32,136 bases of DNA from Acidimicrobiia bacterium. GTDB taxonomy: Bacteria; Actinomycetota; Acidimicrobiia; Acidimicrobiales; Bin134. This document shows, in pieces, positions 25,375-31,993 of the stretch. The position numbers and the translations under genes were made by a program. The stretch is taken from contig JAJEGM010000033.1 of assembly GCA_022819825.1 (NCBI GenBank), positions 1-32,136 on the forward strand, read 5' to 3'. The notes under the pieces are model-generated. The model saw nothing but the letters and a program-made list of their open reading frames with translations. It did not search any database and had not been told where the DNA came from. Positions within the stretch are counted from its first letter, which is position 1, and each line of letters opens with the position of its first letter.

Positions 25375-26028
25375 ATGGCCTTGTTCGGGATGAAGAAGTC
25401 GATGATGGTGGACCCAGCCGATGCGCTGCCGGGGCGGGAAGAGGAGATGCCTGTGCCGGAGGCCCACTTCGTGAACGGCAACCCGCTGAAGCCGCCGTTC
25501 CCCGATCAGATGCAGCAGATCGTGGTGGGGATGGGCTGTTTCTGGGGAGCAGAGCGGGTGTTCTGGCAGGCGCCGGGTGTGTTCACCACCGCCGTGGGCT
25601 ACGGCGCGGGCTTCACCCCCAACCCCTCCTACCAGGAGGTGTGCTCCGGCCTTACCGGCCACAATGAAGTGGTGCTGGCCGTATTCGACCCCGAGGCCAC
25701 CAGCTACGAGCAGATGCTGGCGCTGTTCTGGGAGAACCACGACCCCACCCAGGGAATGCGCCAAGGCAACGACGTCGGCACCCAGTACCGCTCGGGCATC
25801 TACTGCTTCGACGACGACCAGAAGGTGGCTGCCGAGGTATCTCGGGATATGTTCGGCGCCCGGCTGGCCGATGCCGGTTACGGAGATATCACCACCGAGA
25901 TTATCGCCGCCCCGCCCTTCTACTACGCCGAGGACTACCACCAGCAGTACCTGGCCAAAGTCCCCAACGGCTACTGCGGCCTCGGAGGCACCGGCGTCTC
26001 CTGCCCCGTGGGCATCGCCACCGACTGA
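25375..26028 (+). CDS. msrA: Peptide-methionine (S)-S-oxide reductase MsrA
   Basis: The 217-residue enzyme reduces S-epimer methionine sulfoxide in proteins. The catalytic Cys55 lies in [62 protein letters not shown] and YHQQYL are all standard. Two further cysteines, C201 and C210 in [14 protein letters not shown], are placed as the recycling pair. An N-terminal extension of about 45 residues is like that of the longer E. coli-type MsrA. ATG 25375 is supported by the -10-like box. The frame stays open to 25171, but that part overlaps the secreted-protein gene. The stop at 26026-26028 directly abuts the convergent toxin stop. Confidence 0.96.
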   Translation: MALFGMKKSMMVDPADALPGREEEMPVPEAHFVNGNPLKPPFPDQMQQIVVGMGCFWGAERVFWQAPGVFTTAVGYGAGFTPNPSYQEVCSGLTGHNEVVLAVFDPEATSYEQMLALFWENHDPTQGMRQGNDVGTQYRSGIYCFDDDQKVAAEVSRDMFGARLADAGYGDITTEIIAAPPFYYAEDYHQQYLAKVPNGYCGLGGTGVSCPVGIATD

Positions 26029-26397
26029 CTAAGGCGGTGGCTGGAGCCACCACACCCAGCTGGTTCCCTCGATGGGTGGATGTTGCAGAAAGTGGGCAAG
26101 GGCGGCGATGACATTGGTGGGGTAGGCGACACTGCGACGGTTGAATCGGTTTCGATCGGTGAAGATCACATTGGGGTGGTGGGTGTCGCGGGTCGCCCAC
26201 CGTGAGATCAATATGGCAAAGTCGCGCACGTTCTCAGTGACAATGGTTCGGTTTGTCTCAGCTGCGAATTGGAGGAGATTCTCATCAGCCATACCTCGCA
26301 GTAGTGGATCGCTTGATACCGCATGGACATCGTGACCGGCTTCCTGCAAGACCCGGGCGACTGTCGGGCTGTGCATCTCGTCAAGCAGCAGCCTCAC
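26029..26397 (-). CDS. DUF5615 PIN-like toxin
   Basis: The 122-residue protein starts with the family pattern RLLLDEMHSPTVARVLQEAGHDV. Acidic residues D6/E7, D38/E39 and E55/D59 (TENVRDF) could form the PIN-like metal site of a ribonuclease. DUF5615 proteins are predicted toxins paired with small DNA-binding antitoxins. GTG 26397 is chosen because it overlaps the antitoxin stop (GTGA) and puts the motif at the N-terminus; a start at 26427 would add ten residues with no family support. The C-terminal tail after residue 85 (HFLQHPPIEG to WLQPPP) is rich in Pro and Trp and is not typical. Confidence 0.8.
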   Translation of the reverse strand: MRLLLDEMHSPTVARVLQEAGHDVHAVSSDPLLRGMADENLLQFAAETNRTIVTENVRDFAILISRWATRDTHHPNVIFTDRNRFNRRSVAYPTNVIAALAHFLQHPPIEGTSWVWWLQPPP

Positions 26398-26816
26398 TGG
26401 GTGAGCAATGTCTGTTGGCGCTCCCAAAGCGCCTGATGCCGTTCGGCGGCCTCCTCTTGAGCGGCAATCTCGTTATCAATCTCCGAGGTGTGATCGGCGT
26501 AGTACGCCATCGCGGCGTCAACAAGGGATTCGTGCAGGCACATCAACTCGGCGACTCTGGACCGGCGCTTCTCGACCGGCACGTCTCCGCCAATGATGGC
26601 GGACACCACGTCTGCCACTTCGGGACCTCCGACTAAAATGGCGCGGCGGCCAGCGGGTCCGTCACGAAAGCAGATGGCGGGGTGTGCATCCATGCGGAGC
26701 CCTTCTTCGATGAAACGGGTTGCCAAAGACGACATTGACGAGTCACGCCTGCGAGCGTGTTCTCGTAGCCGATCGGGGATTGACTCACTGGGGAAGCGAA
26801 GCGACATCACACTCAT
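26394..26816 (-). CDS. Antitoxin: RHH N-terminus with DUF433-like C-terminus
   Basis: The 140-residue protein begins with a ribbon-helix-helix segment, MSLRFPSESIPDRLREHARR then SSLATRFIEEGLRMDAHP. It continues with CFRDGPAGRRAILVGGPEVADVVSAI, which resembles the part of DUF433-like antitoxins that contacts the partner toxin. The C-terminus is a Glu/Gln-rich helix. It is directly upstream of the DUF5615 gene and overlaps it by four bases, the usual antitoxin-first order. The start at ATG 26816 fits a -10 box six bases upstream, and a palindrome surrounds that box. Confidence 0.78.
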   Translation of the reverse strand: MSVMSLRFPSESIPDRLREHARRRDSSMSSLATRFIEEGLRMDAHPAICFRDGPAGRRAILVGGPEVADVVSAIIGGDVPVEKRRSRVAELMCLHESLVDAAMAYYADHTSEIDNEIAAQEEAAERHQALWERQQTLLTQ

Positions 26817-26817
26817 A

Positions 26818-26840
26818 CCTACATTGTATCGCGTTGTAGG
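26818..26840 (-). promoter_or_regulatory. Promoter/operator of the RHH-DUF5615 module
   Basis: CCTACA (26818-26823) and TGTAGG (26835-26840) are perfect inverted repeats around an 11-base centre. The reverse-strand -10 box TACAAT (26828..26823) overlaps the palindrome and ends six bases before the antitoxin ATG. The layout suggests repression of the promoter by the module's own RHH protein. No good -35 is seen. Confidence 0.6.
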
Positions 26841-26879
26841 CGATAGCGCGACTGCGGTTTGGCGGGGTTGGCTCCGGTT

Positions 26880-26990
26880 ATCTATGAGTTTTCATATAGT
26901 TTTCAGCTAATTTAAGAAAAAATATTGTCTAAAGGCTTATTATGGAAAAAAATCTTGAATCAGCTTATACCTGATAGTTAGGATTGCCGA
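26880..26990 (+). other. AT-rich intergenic stretch before the Fic gene
   Basis: Bases from about 26880 to 26980 are strikingly AT-rich against the GC-rich window, with runs of A and T such as AAGAAAAAATATTG. The segment separates the divergent antitoxin and Fic genes and holds the Fic promoter at its right end. No gene is visible. It may be a promoter-rich spacer or the scar of an acquired segment. Confidence 0.6.
26955..26984 (+). promoter_or_regulatory. Promoter of the Fic gene
   Basis: TTGAAT (26955-26960) and TAGGAT (26979-26984) match -35 and -10 elements with an 18-base spacer. The -10 box ends six bases before GTG 26991, so the transcript would be leaderless. Confidence 0.65.
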
Positions 26991-28514
26991 GTGGCACGGG
27001 TAACTGCTTCCTATTGGCCGACAGGGCCGCGAACTGCCTTCTTCGACGACGAAGAAGGAGTGGCTTCGGCGCAGACTCTGGGGCGGGCGGTGGCCGAGGG
27101 TCACATCCGCCGTTTGGCCCCCCGGCTGTATACCTCCGACCTCGTCAGCGACCCGGCTCAGATTGTGGCAGAGAATCGCTGGTACATCCTGGGCCGGTTG
27201 CTGCCTGGAGCGGTCATTGTGGACCGCTCTGCGGCCGAGGGCGGCAAGGCGGTTGACGGAGTTCTGTATGTGGCCAGTGAGGAGCGTCGGACACCCTTGA
27301 AGCTGCCGGGGTTGGAAGTCCGGATTCGTCCCAGCCACATGAACGACGAAATTGCCGACAACCTGCCATGGCCGCACGGTCTGCGCATGTCCCGGCCAGC
27401 TCGAATTCTGGTGGACAACTTGGCTTTATCCCGGAGCAGAGGAGGCCGGGTTGCCCGCACGTTGTCGCCAGCGGAACTGGAAGACTGGCTGGCTGGCAAG
27501 GCCGTTGTTTGGGACGAGGGGCGCATGACCCGACTGCGCGAGGAAGCAGTTGCGCTGGCTGAGGCCATCGGCACCTCCACCCAGGTGAACGAGATCGACG
27601 GCTTGTTCCAACGCCTGGCAGGCTCTGAGCCGCTGCGCCCCGACTCCGGGGCGCTGTTCCAAGCTGTTGTCGACGGCAAGGGCTGGGATGAGCAGCGAGT
27701 TGAGATGTTCAAGCGAATGGCCGGCGGGTTGTCGGAGCACTCCGACCCTGATGTGGCGGAATTTCTGCCGGCTGGGCAGTACAACACAGAACTGCCGTTC
27801 TTCGAGAGCTACTTCTCCAATTACATCGAAGGCACCGTGTTCACGGTGGAAGAGGCCCGCCACATCATCGAGACCCAGCAGCCACCGGCATCTCGCCCCG
27901 CCGACGGCCATGACATATTGGGTACCTACCGATGCGTAGTCGACGCCGTGGGACGCAAGGCGGTATCGGAATCCCCCCAGAGTCTGATGGGTTATCTCTG
28001 TGATCGCCACAAGATGATCCTCGGGGGTCGCCCGGAGATGGGGCCGGGACAGTGGAAGAAGGCGCCCAACCAGTTCGGGGCGTACCAGTTCGTCGCCCCC
28101 AATCTCGTTGAGGGCACCCTGCACAAGAGCCTGGAGCTGGCCTGCTCTGTTCCGGCTGGCTTTCGCCGGGCGCTGTTCACCATGGTGGTCATAACTGAGG
28201 TCCATCCCTTCGCCGATGGGAACGGCAGAGTGGCCCGCGTGATGATGAACGCCGAGCTGTCGGCCGTTGAGGCGGCCCGCATCGTCATTCCCAGCGTCTA
28301 CCGCAACGACTACATCGCCAGCCTGCGAAGCACCTCGGCCTCTGAGGGAGCAGAAGTGTCGGCGCTGATGAGGGTGATGGGCTTCGCATGGCGGTGGACC
28401 GCGGCCATGCCCTGGGAAGACCGAGCCGCCACCGAGGGCCAACTGGAGGCCACCAACGCCCTGCGAGACCCCGACGATGCCGCCATCAGCGGGATCAAAC
28501 TCACCCTGCCCTGA
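26991..28514 (+). CDS. Fic family protein with AbiEi-like N-terminal domain
   Basis: The 507-residue protein has the full Fic motif HPFADGNGRVAR (405-416), which transfers AMP or another phosphate-containing group to target hydroxyls. An inhibitory helix motif SxxxEG (S276-N-Y-I-E280-G281) lies before it, as in class II, self-inhibited Fic proteins. The first 115 residues differ from usual Fic N-termini. SAQTLGRAVAEGHIRRLAPRLYTSD and GAVIVDRSAAEGG resemble the winged-helix and following strand of AbiEi-type antitoxin proteins. DNA binding coupled to AMPylation is therefore possible, but inferred. GTG 26991 is fixed by the promoter; there is no ribosome site. It stands between toxin-antitoxin genes. 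Stop at 28512-28514. Confidence 0.88.
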   Translation: MARVTASYWPTGPRTAFFDDEEGVASAQTLGRAVAEGHIRRLAPRLYTSDLVSDPAQIVAENRWYILGRLLPGAVIVDRSAAEGGKAVDGVLYVASEERRTPLKLPGLEVRIRPSHMNDEIADNLPWPHGLRMSRPARILVDNLALSRSRGGRVARTLSPAELEDWLAGKAVVWDEGRMTRLREEAVALAEAIGTSTQVNEIDGLFQRLAGSEPLRPDSGALFQAVVDGKGWDEQRVEMFKRMAGGLSEHSDPDVAEFLPAGQYNTELPFFESYFSNYIEGTVFTVEEARHIIETQQPPASRPADGHDILGTYRCVVDAVGRKAVSESPQSLMGYLCDRHKMILGGRPEMGPGQWKKAPNQFGAYQFVAPNLVEGTLHKSLELACSVPAGFRRALFTMVVITEVHPFADGNGRVARVMMNAELSAVEAARIVIPSVYRNDYIASLRSTSASEGAEVSALMRVMGFAWRWTAAMPWEDRAATEGQLEATNALRDPDDAAISGIKLTLP

Positions 28515-28553
28515 GGGCGTGACAATTCGGCTTCAGTCCATGGAGCGAATGGA

Positions 28554-30089
28554 TTAAGCGGGGGTGAAGATGCTGCGGCCGGTGGAATTATCGCAGTGAA
28601 CGTCGCCGGTACGGCCCACGGCCTCGGAGGCGAGTAGGTCGCGGAGCAGGTCGGGGTCTTCAGGGGTGTTGGCCAAGAAGCGCCGGCCCTTGCCGCCGTT
28701 TTCGTTGAGGCGTCCGCAGACGTAGCCCATGGTGGGCTGGCCGTCGCGATCGTGCATGACGGTGTAGGCCTCGATGCGACCCCGACCTTCGGCTGACTCG
28801 TCGGGAATTGCGGGGGCGGTGGCCATGGATGCCGATGGGGGCGGGGCGTCGGGTCGGTCCCAGCCGCGCTGCTTGGGTCGGGCCGACAGCACCGCGGCGG
28901 CGTGCTTGGTTAAAAAGAAGCCGTTGCCGGTGACCATCCCGATCGAGCGGTCGTCTTCGCGCAGTTGCTCGACCATGGCCGCTATCGAGTTCATGTTGTA
29001 GGCCGAGCCTGGGCCGCCGGCGTAGGGCAGGCCGCCGGTGACGGTGAACGGACGGGGGTCCAGCTCGTCGATGCGCAGCATGGCGCAGGCCATACGAACC
29101 GCCACGGGGAAGCAGGAGTAGAAGTCGAACAGGGCGATGTCGTCCACGCCGACGCCGGCTTGGTCCAGTGCGCCCAGCGATGAATCCTTCATTGACGGAC
29201 ATTCAGCGAAGTTGGGCCGAGTGCTGGCGAACCAGGCCTGCTCGGAGGCGTTGTGGCCGCCCCACCAGTACACCCAGCGATCCTCGGGGATTCCCAGCTT
29301 GCGGGCCTTGGCCGCCGAGGTCATCACGTAGGCTCCGGCCTGGTCGGTGTTGAGCACTGAGTTCAGGTACTTGGTGTAGGGAAAGCCGATCATTCGGTTT
29401 TCCGCAGTGGGGGTGTACAGCTCCTCGGCGCTTCGTTCGGTGGGGAACCAGGCGTAGGGGTTGGCGGCGGCCACCGCGGTGAACTCGGTCATCATCTGGC
29501 CCAATCGCTGGGCATGCTCGGCCAGGGTCATTCCCTGGGCAGCCCGCAGGGCGTTCTCGAACAGGGGATAGGCTTGGGTGGGGCGGGTGAGGCGATGGCG
29601 CTCCTCTAGTTCCGACACCATGGGCTTGGTGGTAGGGGCGAATCTTGCATGGGCGCCGTCGGGGCCGCCCCCGACGGGCCAGTTCAGCTCCACCCCGGCT
29701 GCCTCAGCCCGCTCGGCCGTCTTCCATGCCTGACCGCCGGTCATCACCGCCATCTCGGTGCGTCCGGCCATGATCTCCGCAGCCAGGTGGTTGGCGGCCA
29801 AAATGCCCATCTCCCCACCGCCTCCGGTGTTCTGGATCCGGGCTCGGTGGTCGATGCCCAGCCTCTCGGCTACCAGCCCGGCGCCGTTCGCCGGAGTCCA
29901 GTAGGCCGATGGGATGTGAAAGAAGGCGTCAACGTGGGCAAACAGGGAATCGCCCACGCCAGAGTCATAGGCGGCCCGGGAGGCCACGTCGGCCATCATG
30001 GTCAACGGGTCAGGTGCGGCCGTCGGATCGGTTTCCCTTCCCACATACTGGGCCACGCCCACCAGCACCGGCACCCGATCACCGCTCAT
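28554..30089 (-). CDS. Thiolase-superfamily protein (acetyl-CoA acetyltransferase-like), atypical
   Basis: The 511-residue protein has the two-lobe thiolase fold pattern, with VPVLVGVAQYVGRET, AAEIMAGRTEMAVMTGGQA, DDIALFDFYSCFPVAV, GGLPYAGGPGSAYN and NGFFLTKHAAAVLS. A C-terminal extension with GYVCGRLNENGGKGRRFLANTP fits an OB-like domain found in one actinobacterial subgroup. The nucleophilic Cys of NxCxSG is not present (NTGGGG, about 87-92). The His expected in the YxxHAIA stretch is Asn (YNMNSIAAM). Normal Claisen condensation or thiolysis is thus unlikely; acyl-CoA binding without condensation or a different chemistry is possible. ATG 30089 is preferred because a TAACAT box lies seven bases upstream; TTG/GTG starts at 30113/30110 are alternatives. 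Convergent with the Fic gene. Confidence 0.85.
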   Translation of the reverse strand: MSGDRVPVLVGVAQYVGRETDPTAAPDPLTMMADVASRAAYDSGVGDSLFAHVDAFFHIPSAYWTPANGAGLVAERLGIDHRARIQNTGGGGEMGILAANHLAAEIMAGRTEMAVMTGGQAWKTAERAEAAGVELNWPVGGGPDGAHARFAPTTKPMVSELEERHRLTRPTQAYPLFENALRAAQGMTLAEHAQRLGQMMTEFTAVAAANPYAWFPTERSAEELYTPTAENRMIGFPYTKYLNSVLNTDQAGAYVMTSAAKARKLGIPEDRWVYWWGGHNASEQAWFASTRPNFAECPSMKDSSLGALDQAGVGVDDIALFDFYSCFPVAVRMACAMLRIDELDPRPFTVTGGLPYAGGPGSAYNMNSIAAMVEQLREDDRSIGMVTGNGFFLTKHAAAVLSARPKQRGWDRPDAPPPSASMATAPAIPDESAEGRGRIEAYTVMHDRDGQPTMGYVCGRLNENGGKGRRFLANTPEDPDLLRDLLASEAVGRTGDVHCDNSTGRSIFTPA

Positions 30090-30096
30090 TGCGGCG

Positions 30097-30102
30097 ATGT
30101 TA
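30097..30102 (-). promoter_or_regulatory. -10-like box for the thiolase-like gene
   Basis: On the reverse strand TAACAT fits TANNNT and ends seven bases before ATG 30089. A small inverted repeat, CCAAC-TTCGC-GTTGG (30110-30124), lies just upstream. No clear -35 box is seen. Confidence 0.45.
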
Positions 30103-30164
30103 TGGCACACCAACTTCGCGTTGGATGGTCGAAGGAGGTACTACCAAGTAGGCCGGTTTGGGAA

Positions 30165-30566
30165 CTACAGCCGGGTGAGGTCGGACAGGGGAATACCCAT
30201 TGCTTCGGCGATGGAGTTCATCGTCTGGTCGTAGGTGGCAAGCGAGATCGTCTGGCCGTGGTCTGCCAGGTAGGCGCAAGATGCCAGGTGCAGCGCATCG
30301 AGTGTCCGCGGAGAGCTGGGGCCGGGGAAGGGGTCCAACGCCCTCACCAGCACCGCGGGGGCTAGCTCGAGCATTGCAATTCGCCCGAGCAGCAAAAGCG
30401 CCGCCTCGCCGTGCGACTCAGCGAGCCCGCGAGCGTGCAGCGGCGTCCACAGCTCGTACTCGAGCAGCCGGCTCGACACCAGGGTGGTGTCCCAGAGCGC
30501 CTCTGGCGGGCGGCGGTCCTCGGCCAGCAGGTGAGCGAGAGCGACCGATGTGTCGAGGTATATCAA
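30165..30566 (-). CDS. vapC: VapC-type PIN-domain ribonuclease toxin (module 1)
   Basis: The 133-residue PIN protein has the four acidic residues of the metal site: D5 in MIYLDTSVAL, E36 in LLEYELW, D90 in RTLDALHLA and D113 in ATYDQ. VapC toxins cut tRNA or rRNA and halt growth when the antitoxin is lost. The start is TTG 30566, which overlaps the antitoxin stop (TTGA). Start and coupling agree with the usual antitoxin-first order. All four catalytic positions are kept, so the toxin is probably active. Confidence 0.9.
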   Translation of the reverse strand: MIYLDTSVALAHLLAEDRRPPEALWDTTLVSSRLLEYELWTPLHARGLAESHGEAALLLLGRIAMLELAPAVLVRALDPFPGPSSPRTLDALHLASCAYLADHGQTISLATYDQTMNSIAEAMGIPLSDLTRL

Positions 30567-30856
30567 CGGTCGCTGCGGCTCTCATGCAGGTCTGCCAGCA
30601 CCTCGTCCAGCGGGGCGACCGGCTGCGGCGTCGGCGGTGGCCCCGAGGCGGTCAGCACCGGGGGCGACATCACGCCGGAGCGGACTGCCTCGGCCAAAAA
30701 CGCGTCGGCGAGAATGGGGCTGCGGCTCTCCCGGAGTGGGCCGAGTTCGGCCACCACGCGGTCACGATCGGTGACCAGGATCGTCTCGCCGGATGCCGCG
30801 AGCCGGACGTACTCGCTCAAACTGCTGTTCAGGACCTTGATGCCAACCGACCTCAT
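30563..30856 (-). CDS. Phd/YefM-type antitoxin (module 1)
   Basis: The 97-residue protein begins MRSVGIKVLNSSLSEYVRLA followed by SGETILVTDRDRVVAEL, the DNA-binding fold of Phd/YefM antitoxins. The C-terminal half is Pro- and Glu-rich (PPPTPQPVAPLDEVLADLHE), fitting the flexible toxin-neutralising tail. ATG 30856 is chosen because a full promoter ends six bases upstream. TTG 30862 is two codons earlier but would lie directly against the -10 box. It overlaps the PIN toxin by four bases. Confidence 0.88.
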   Translation of the reverse strand: MRSVGIKVLNSSLSEYVRLAASGETILVTDRDRVVAELGPLRESRSPILADAFLAEAVRSGVMSPPVLTASGPPPTPQPVAPLDEVLADLHESRSDR

Positions 30857-30862
30857 AAACAA

Positions 30863-30891
30863 AAGGTAGCTACTAATAGCTACTTTGTCAA
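30863..30891 (-). promoter_or_regulatory. Promoter with embedded operator, Phd-PIN module
   Basis: On the reverse strand a perfect -35 box TTGACA (30891..30886) is followed, after exactly 17 bases, by TACCTT (30868..30863), a TANNNT -10. The spacer holds a perfect 7-bp inverted repeat with a four-base centre, arms at 30866-30872 and 30877-30883. Because TAGCTA is itself palindromic, the site also reads as two direct TAGCTACT repeats ten bases apart. A Phd-type dimer bound there would block polymerase. The -10 ends six bases before the antitoxin ATG, so the transcript is probably leaderless. Confidence 0.75.
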
Positions 30892-31197
30892 CGAAGCTTG
30901 CTAATGGAGCATCTGAGAGGCCGCGTCCGCCAAAGCAGCGAGCTTTTCCCGCAGCCCTCCCCTAGCAGCAGGCAACGAGCGCTCAGACGCACTCTACTGC
31001 CTGCTCAAAAGGCCGAGGCTGATCCCGCGATGCTCCTCGATGTCTCTCGCCCTCTTGCAGGCCCCAGACCATGCCCTTCGTGATTCAGCAGGGTGGTGGG
31101 CATGGAGACTTCAGTGACTGGGGGGCCTGCTTGGTTGATGCTGTGTTGGGCCACGCCGCCGTTGTGGCCGCCGGAGTGCTGTAGCGAATCGGAGGTC
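30892..31197. other. Gap of about 300 bases with no recognised gene
   Basis: The stretch between the Phd-PIN promoter and the second PIN gene holds no convincing coding sequence. A reverse-strand open frame runs 31005-31262 but overlaps the PIN gene and resembles no known protein. The middle contains several short runs such as CTGGGGGGCCTGC and CCGCCGTTGTGGCCGCCGG. It may be a remnant of an older gene; I see no promoter or terminator with confidence. Confidence 0.4.
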
Positions 31198-31614
31198 TCA
31201 GCTGTATACGGTGAAAGCCCGTTTCCTGTCTCGGCCGAAGCGGAAAACCGAGAAGTCGGCATCGAGTGAGACAGCCTCGTGTACGCCTAGCCGCTGCATG
31301 ATCGACCAGCTCGTGCGGTCCACCAGCGAAAAAACCTGATCGGCGAAGTCCTCGCCGATGCGCGCCGCCACCTCAAGGTCGGCGACAATCGCCGGCTCGA
31401 CGCGGGCGATGCCCACGCGGATCCCGTTCACAAGCTGTTCGGCGGTCTCGGTCCCGAGGCGCCGCGCGGCCAAGAACCACGTCTCTACGAGGACGTGGTC
31501 GCTGGTCAGCAAGCCGCCCGCGAACTCCTGTAACCGCCGCGCCGCCCGCTCGTGCCCGGCGTCGTCAACGTCGGCCGCGGCGTACCAGGCCGAGGTGTCT
31601 ACGAAAACGGTCAC
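31198..31614 (-). CDS. vapC: VapC-type PIN-domain ribonuclease toxin (module 2)
   Basis: This 138-residue PIN protein has D6 in VFVDTSAWYA, E44 in DHVLVETW, D99 in FSLVDRTSW and D118 in VSLDADF, a complete acidic site. It is of a different PIN subgroup from module 1: the FxLxDxxSW pattern is typical of VapC proteins paired with RHH antitoxins. Start GTG 31614 overlaps the antitoxin stop (GTGA). Confidence 0.9.
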   Translation of the reverse strand: MTVFVDTSAWYAAADVDDAGHERAARRLQEFAGGLLTSDHVLVETWFLAARRLGTETAEQLVNGIRVGIARVEPAIVADLEVAARIGEDFADQVFSLVDRTSWSIMQRLGVHEAVSLDADFSVFRFGRDRKRAFTVYS

Positions 31615-31853
31615 CGCGCGTCGCGGAGCGCGGCGACCGCCTCAGAGACCGCCGCTTGGCCCTCAGCTGCGATGTCGCTACCGCCCGAGCAGCCGATGCC
31701 GATAATCGCCGAGATATCGGCACCGGTTCTCCCACCCGCTAGATCCTGGTCAACCAAGCGCCGGATGTACTCGGCCATGGTGATCCCCAGCGATGCCGCC
31801 TTCTGCTTCACCAGCGCATGCTGCTCTGCCTCCAGCGCGATCTGAGTACGCAT
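31611..31853 (-). CDS. vapB: RHH-type VapB antitoxin (module 2)
   Basis: The 80-residue protein begins MRTQIALEAEQHALVKQKAA then GITMAEYIRRLVDQDL, a ribbon-helix-helix DNA-binding segment with strand and two helices. The C-terminal half is the expected toxin-binding tail. ATG 31853 follows a near-perfect -10 box (TATGAT) at eight bases. It lies directly upstream of and overlaps the PIN toxin. Confidence 0.88.
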   Translation of the reverse strand: MRTQIALEAEQHALVKQKAASLGITMAEYIRRLVDQDLAGGRTGADISAIIGIGCSGGSDIAAEGQAAVSEAVAALRDAR

Positions 31854-31861
31854 GACGCTAC

Positions 31862-31880
31862 ATCATAACACCAAAACACT
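31862..31880 (-). promoter_or_regulatory. -10 box and direct repeats before vapB module 2
   Basis: On the reverse strand TATGAT (31867..31862) is one base off the consensus -10 and ends eight bases before ATG 31853. Just upstream GTGTT occurs twice, separated by three bases, a possible RHH binding site. No good -35 is found at 17 bases. Confidence 0.5.
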
Positions 31881-31993
31881 ATCCACCAGCTGACGGCCCC
31901 GAAGTCCCGGTTGGCGGTCAAGCAGGAACTGTGGGCCAGTTGCCGCTGAGGTTGTCTATGTCAGCGGGTGTCGCGTGGTTTTTGGTGTTCGCT

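Noticed and set aside
27426..28442. Reverse-strand open frame of 338 codons antisense to the Fic gene
   Set aside because: The Fic motif and promoter support the forward strand.
31005..31262. Reverse-strand 85-codon frame before the second PIN gene
   Set aside because: It overlaps the PIN coding region in another frame, has no ribosome site and no recognisable motif.
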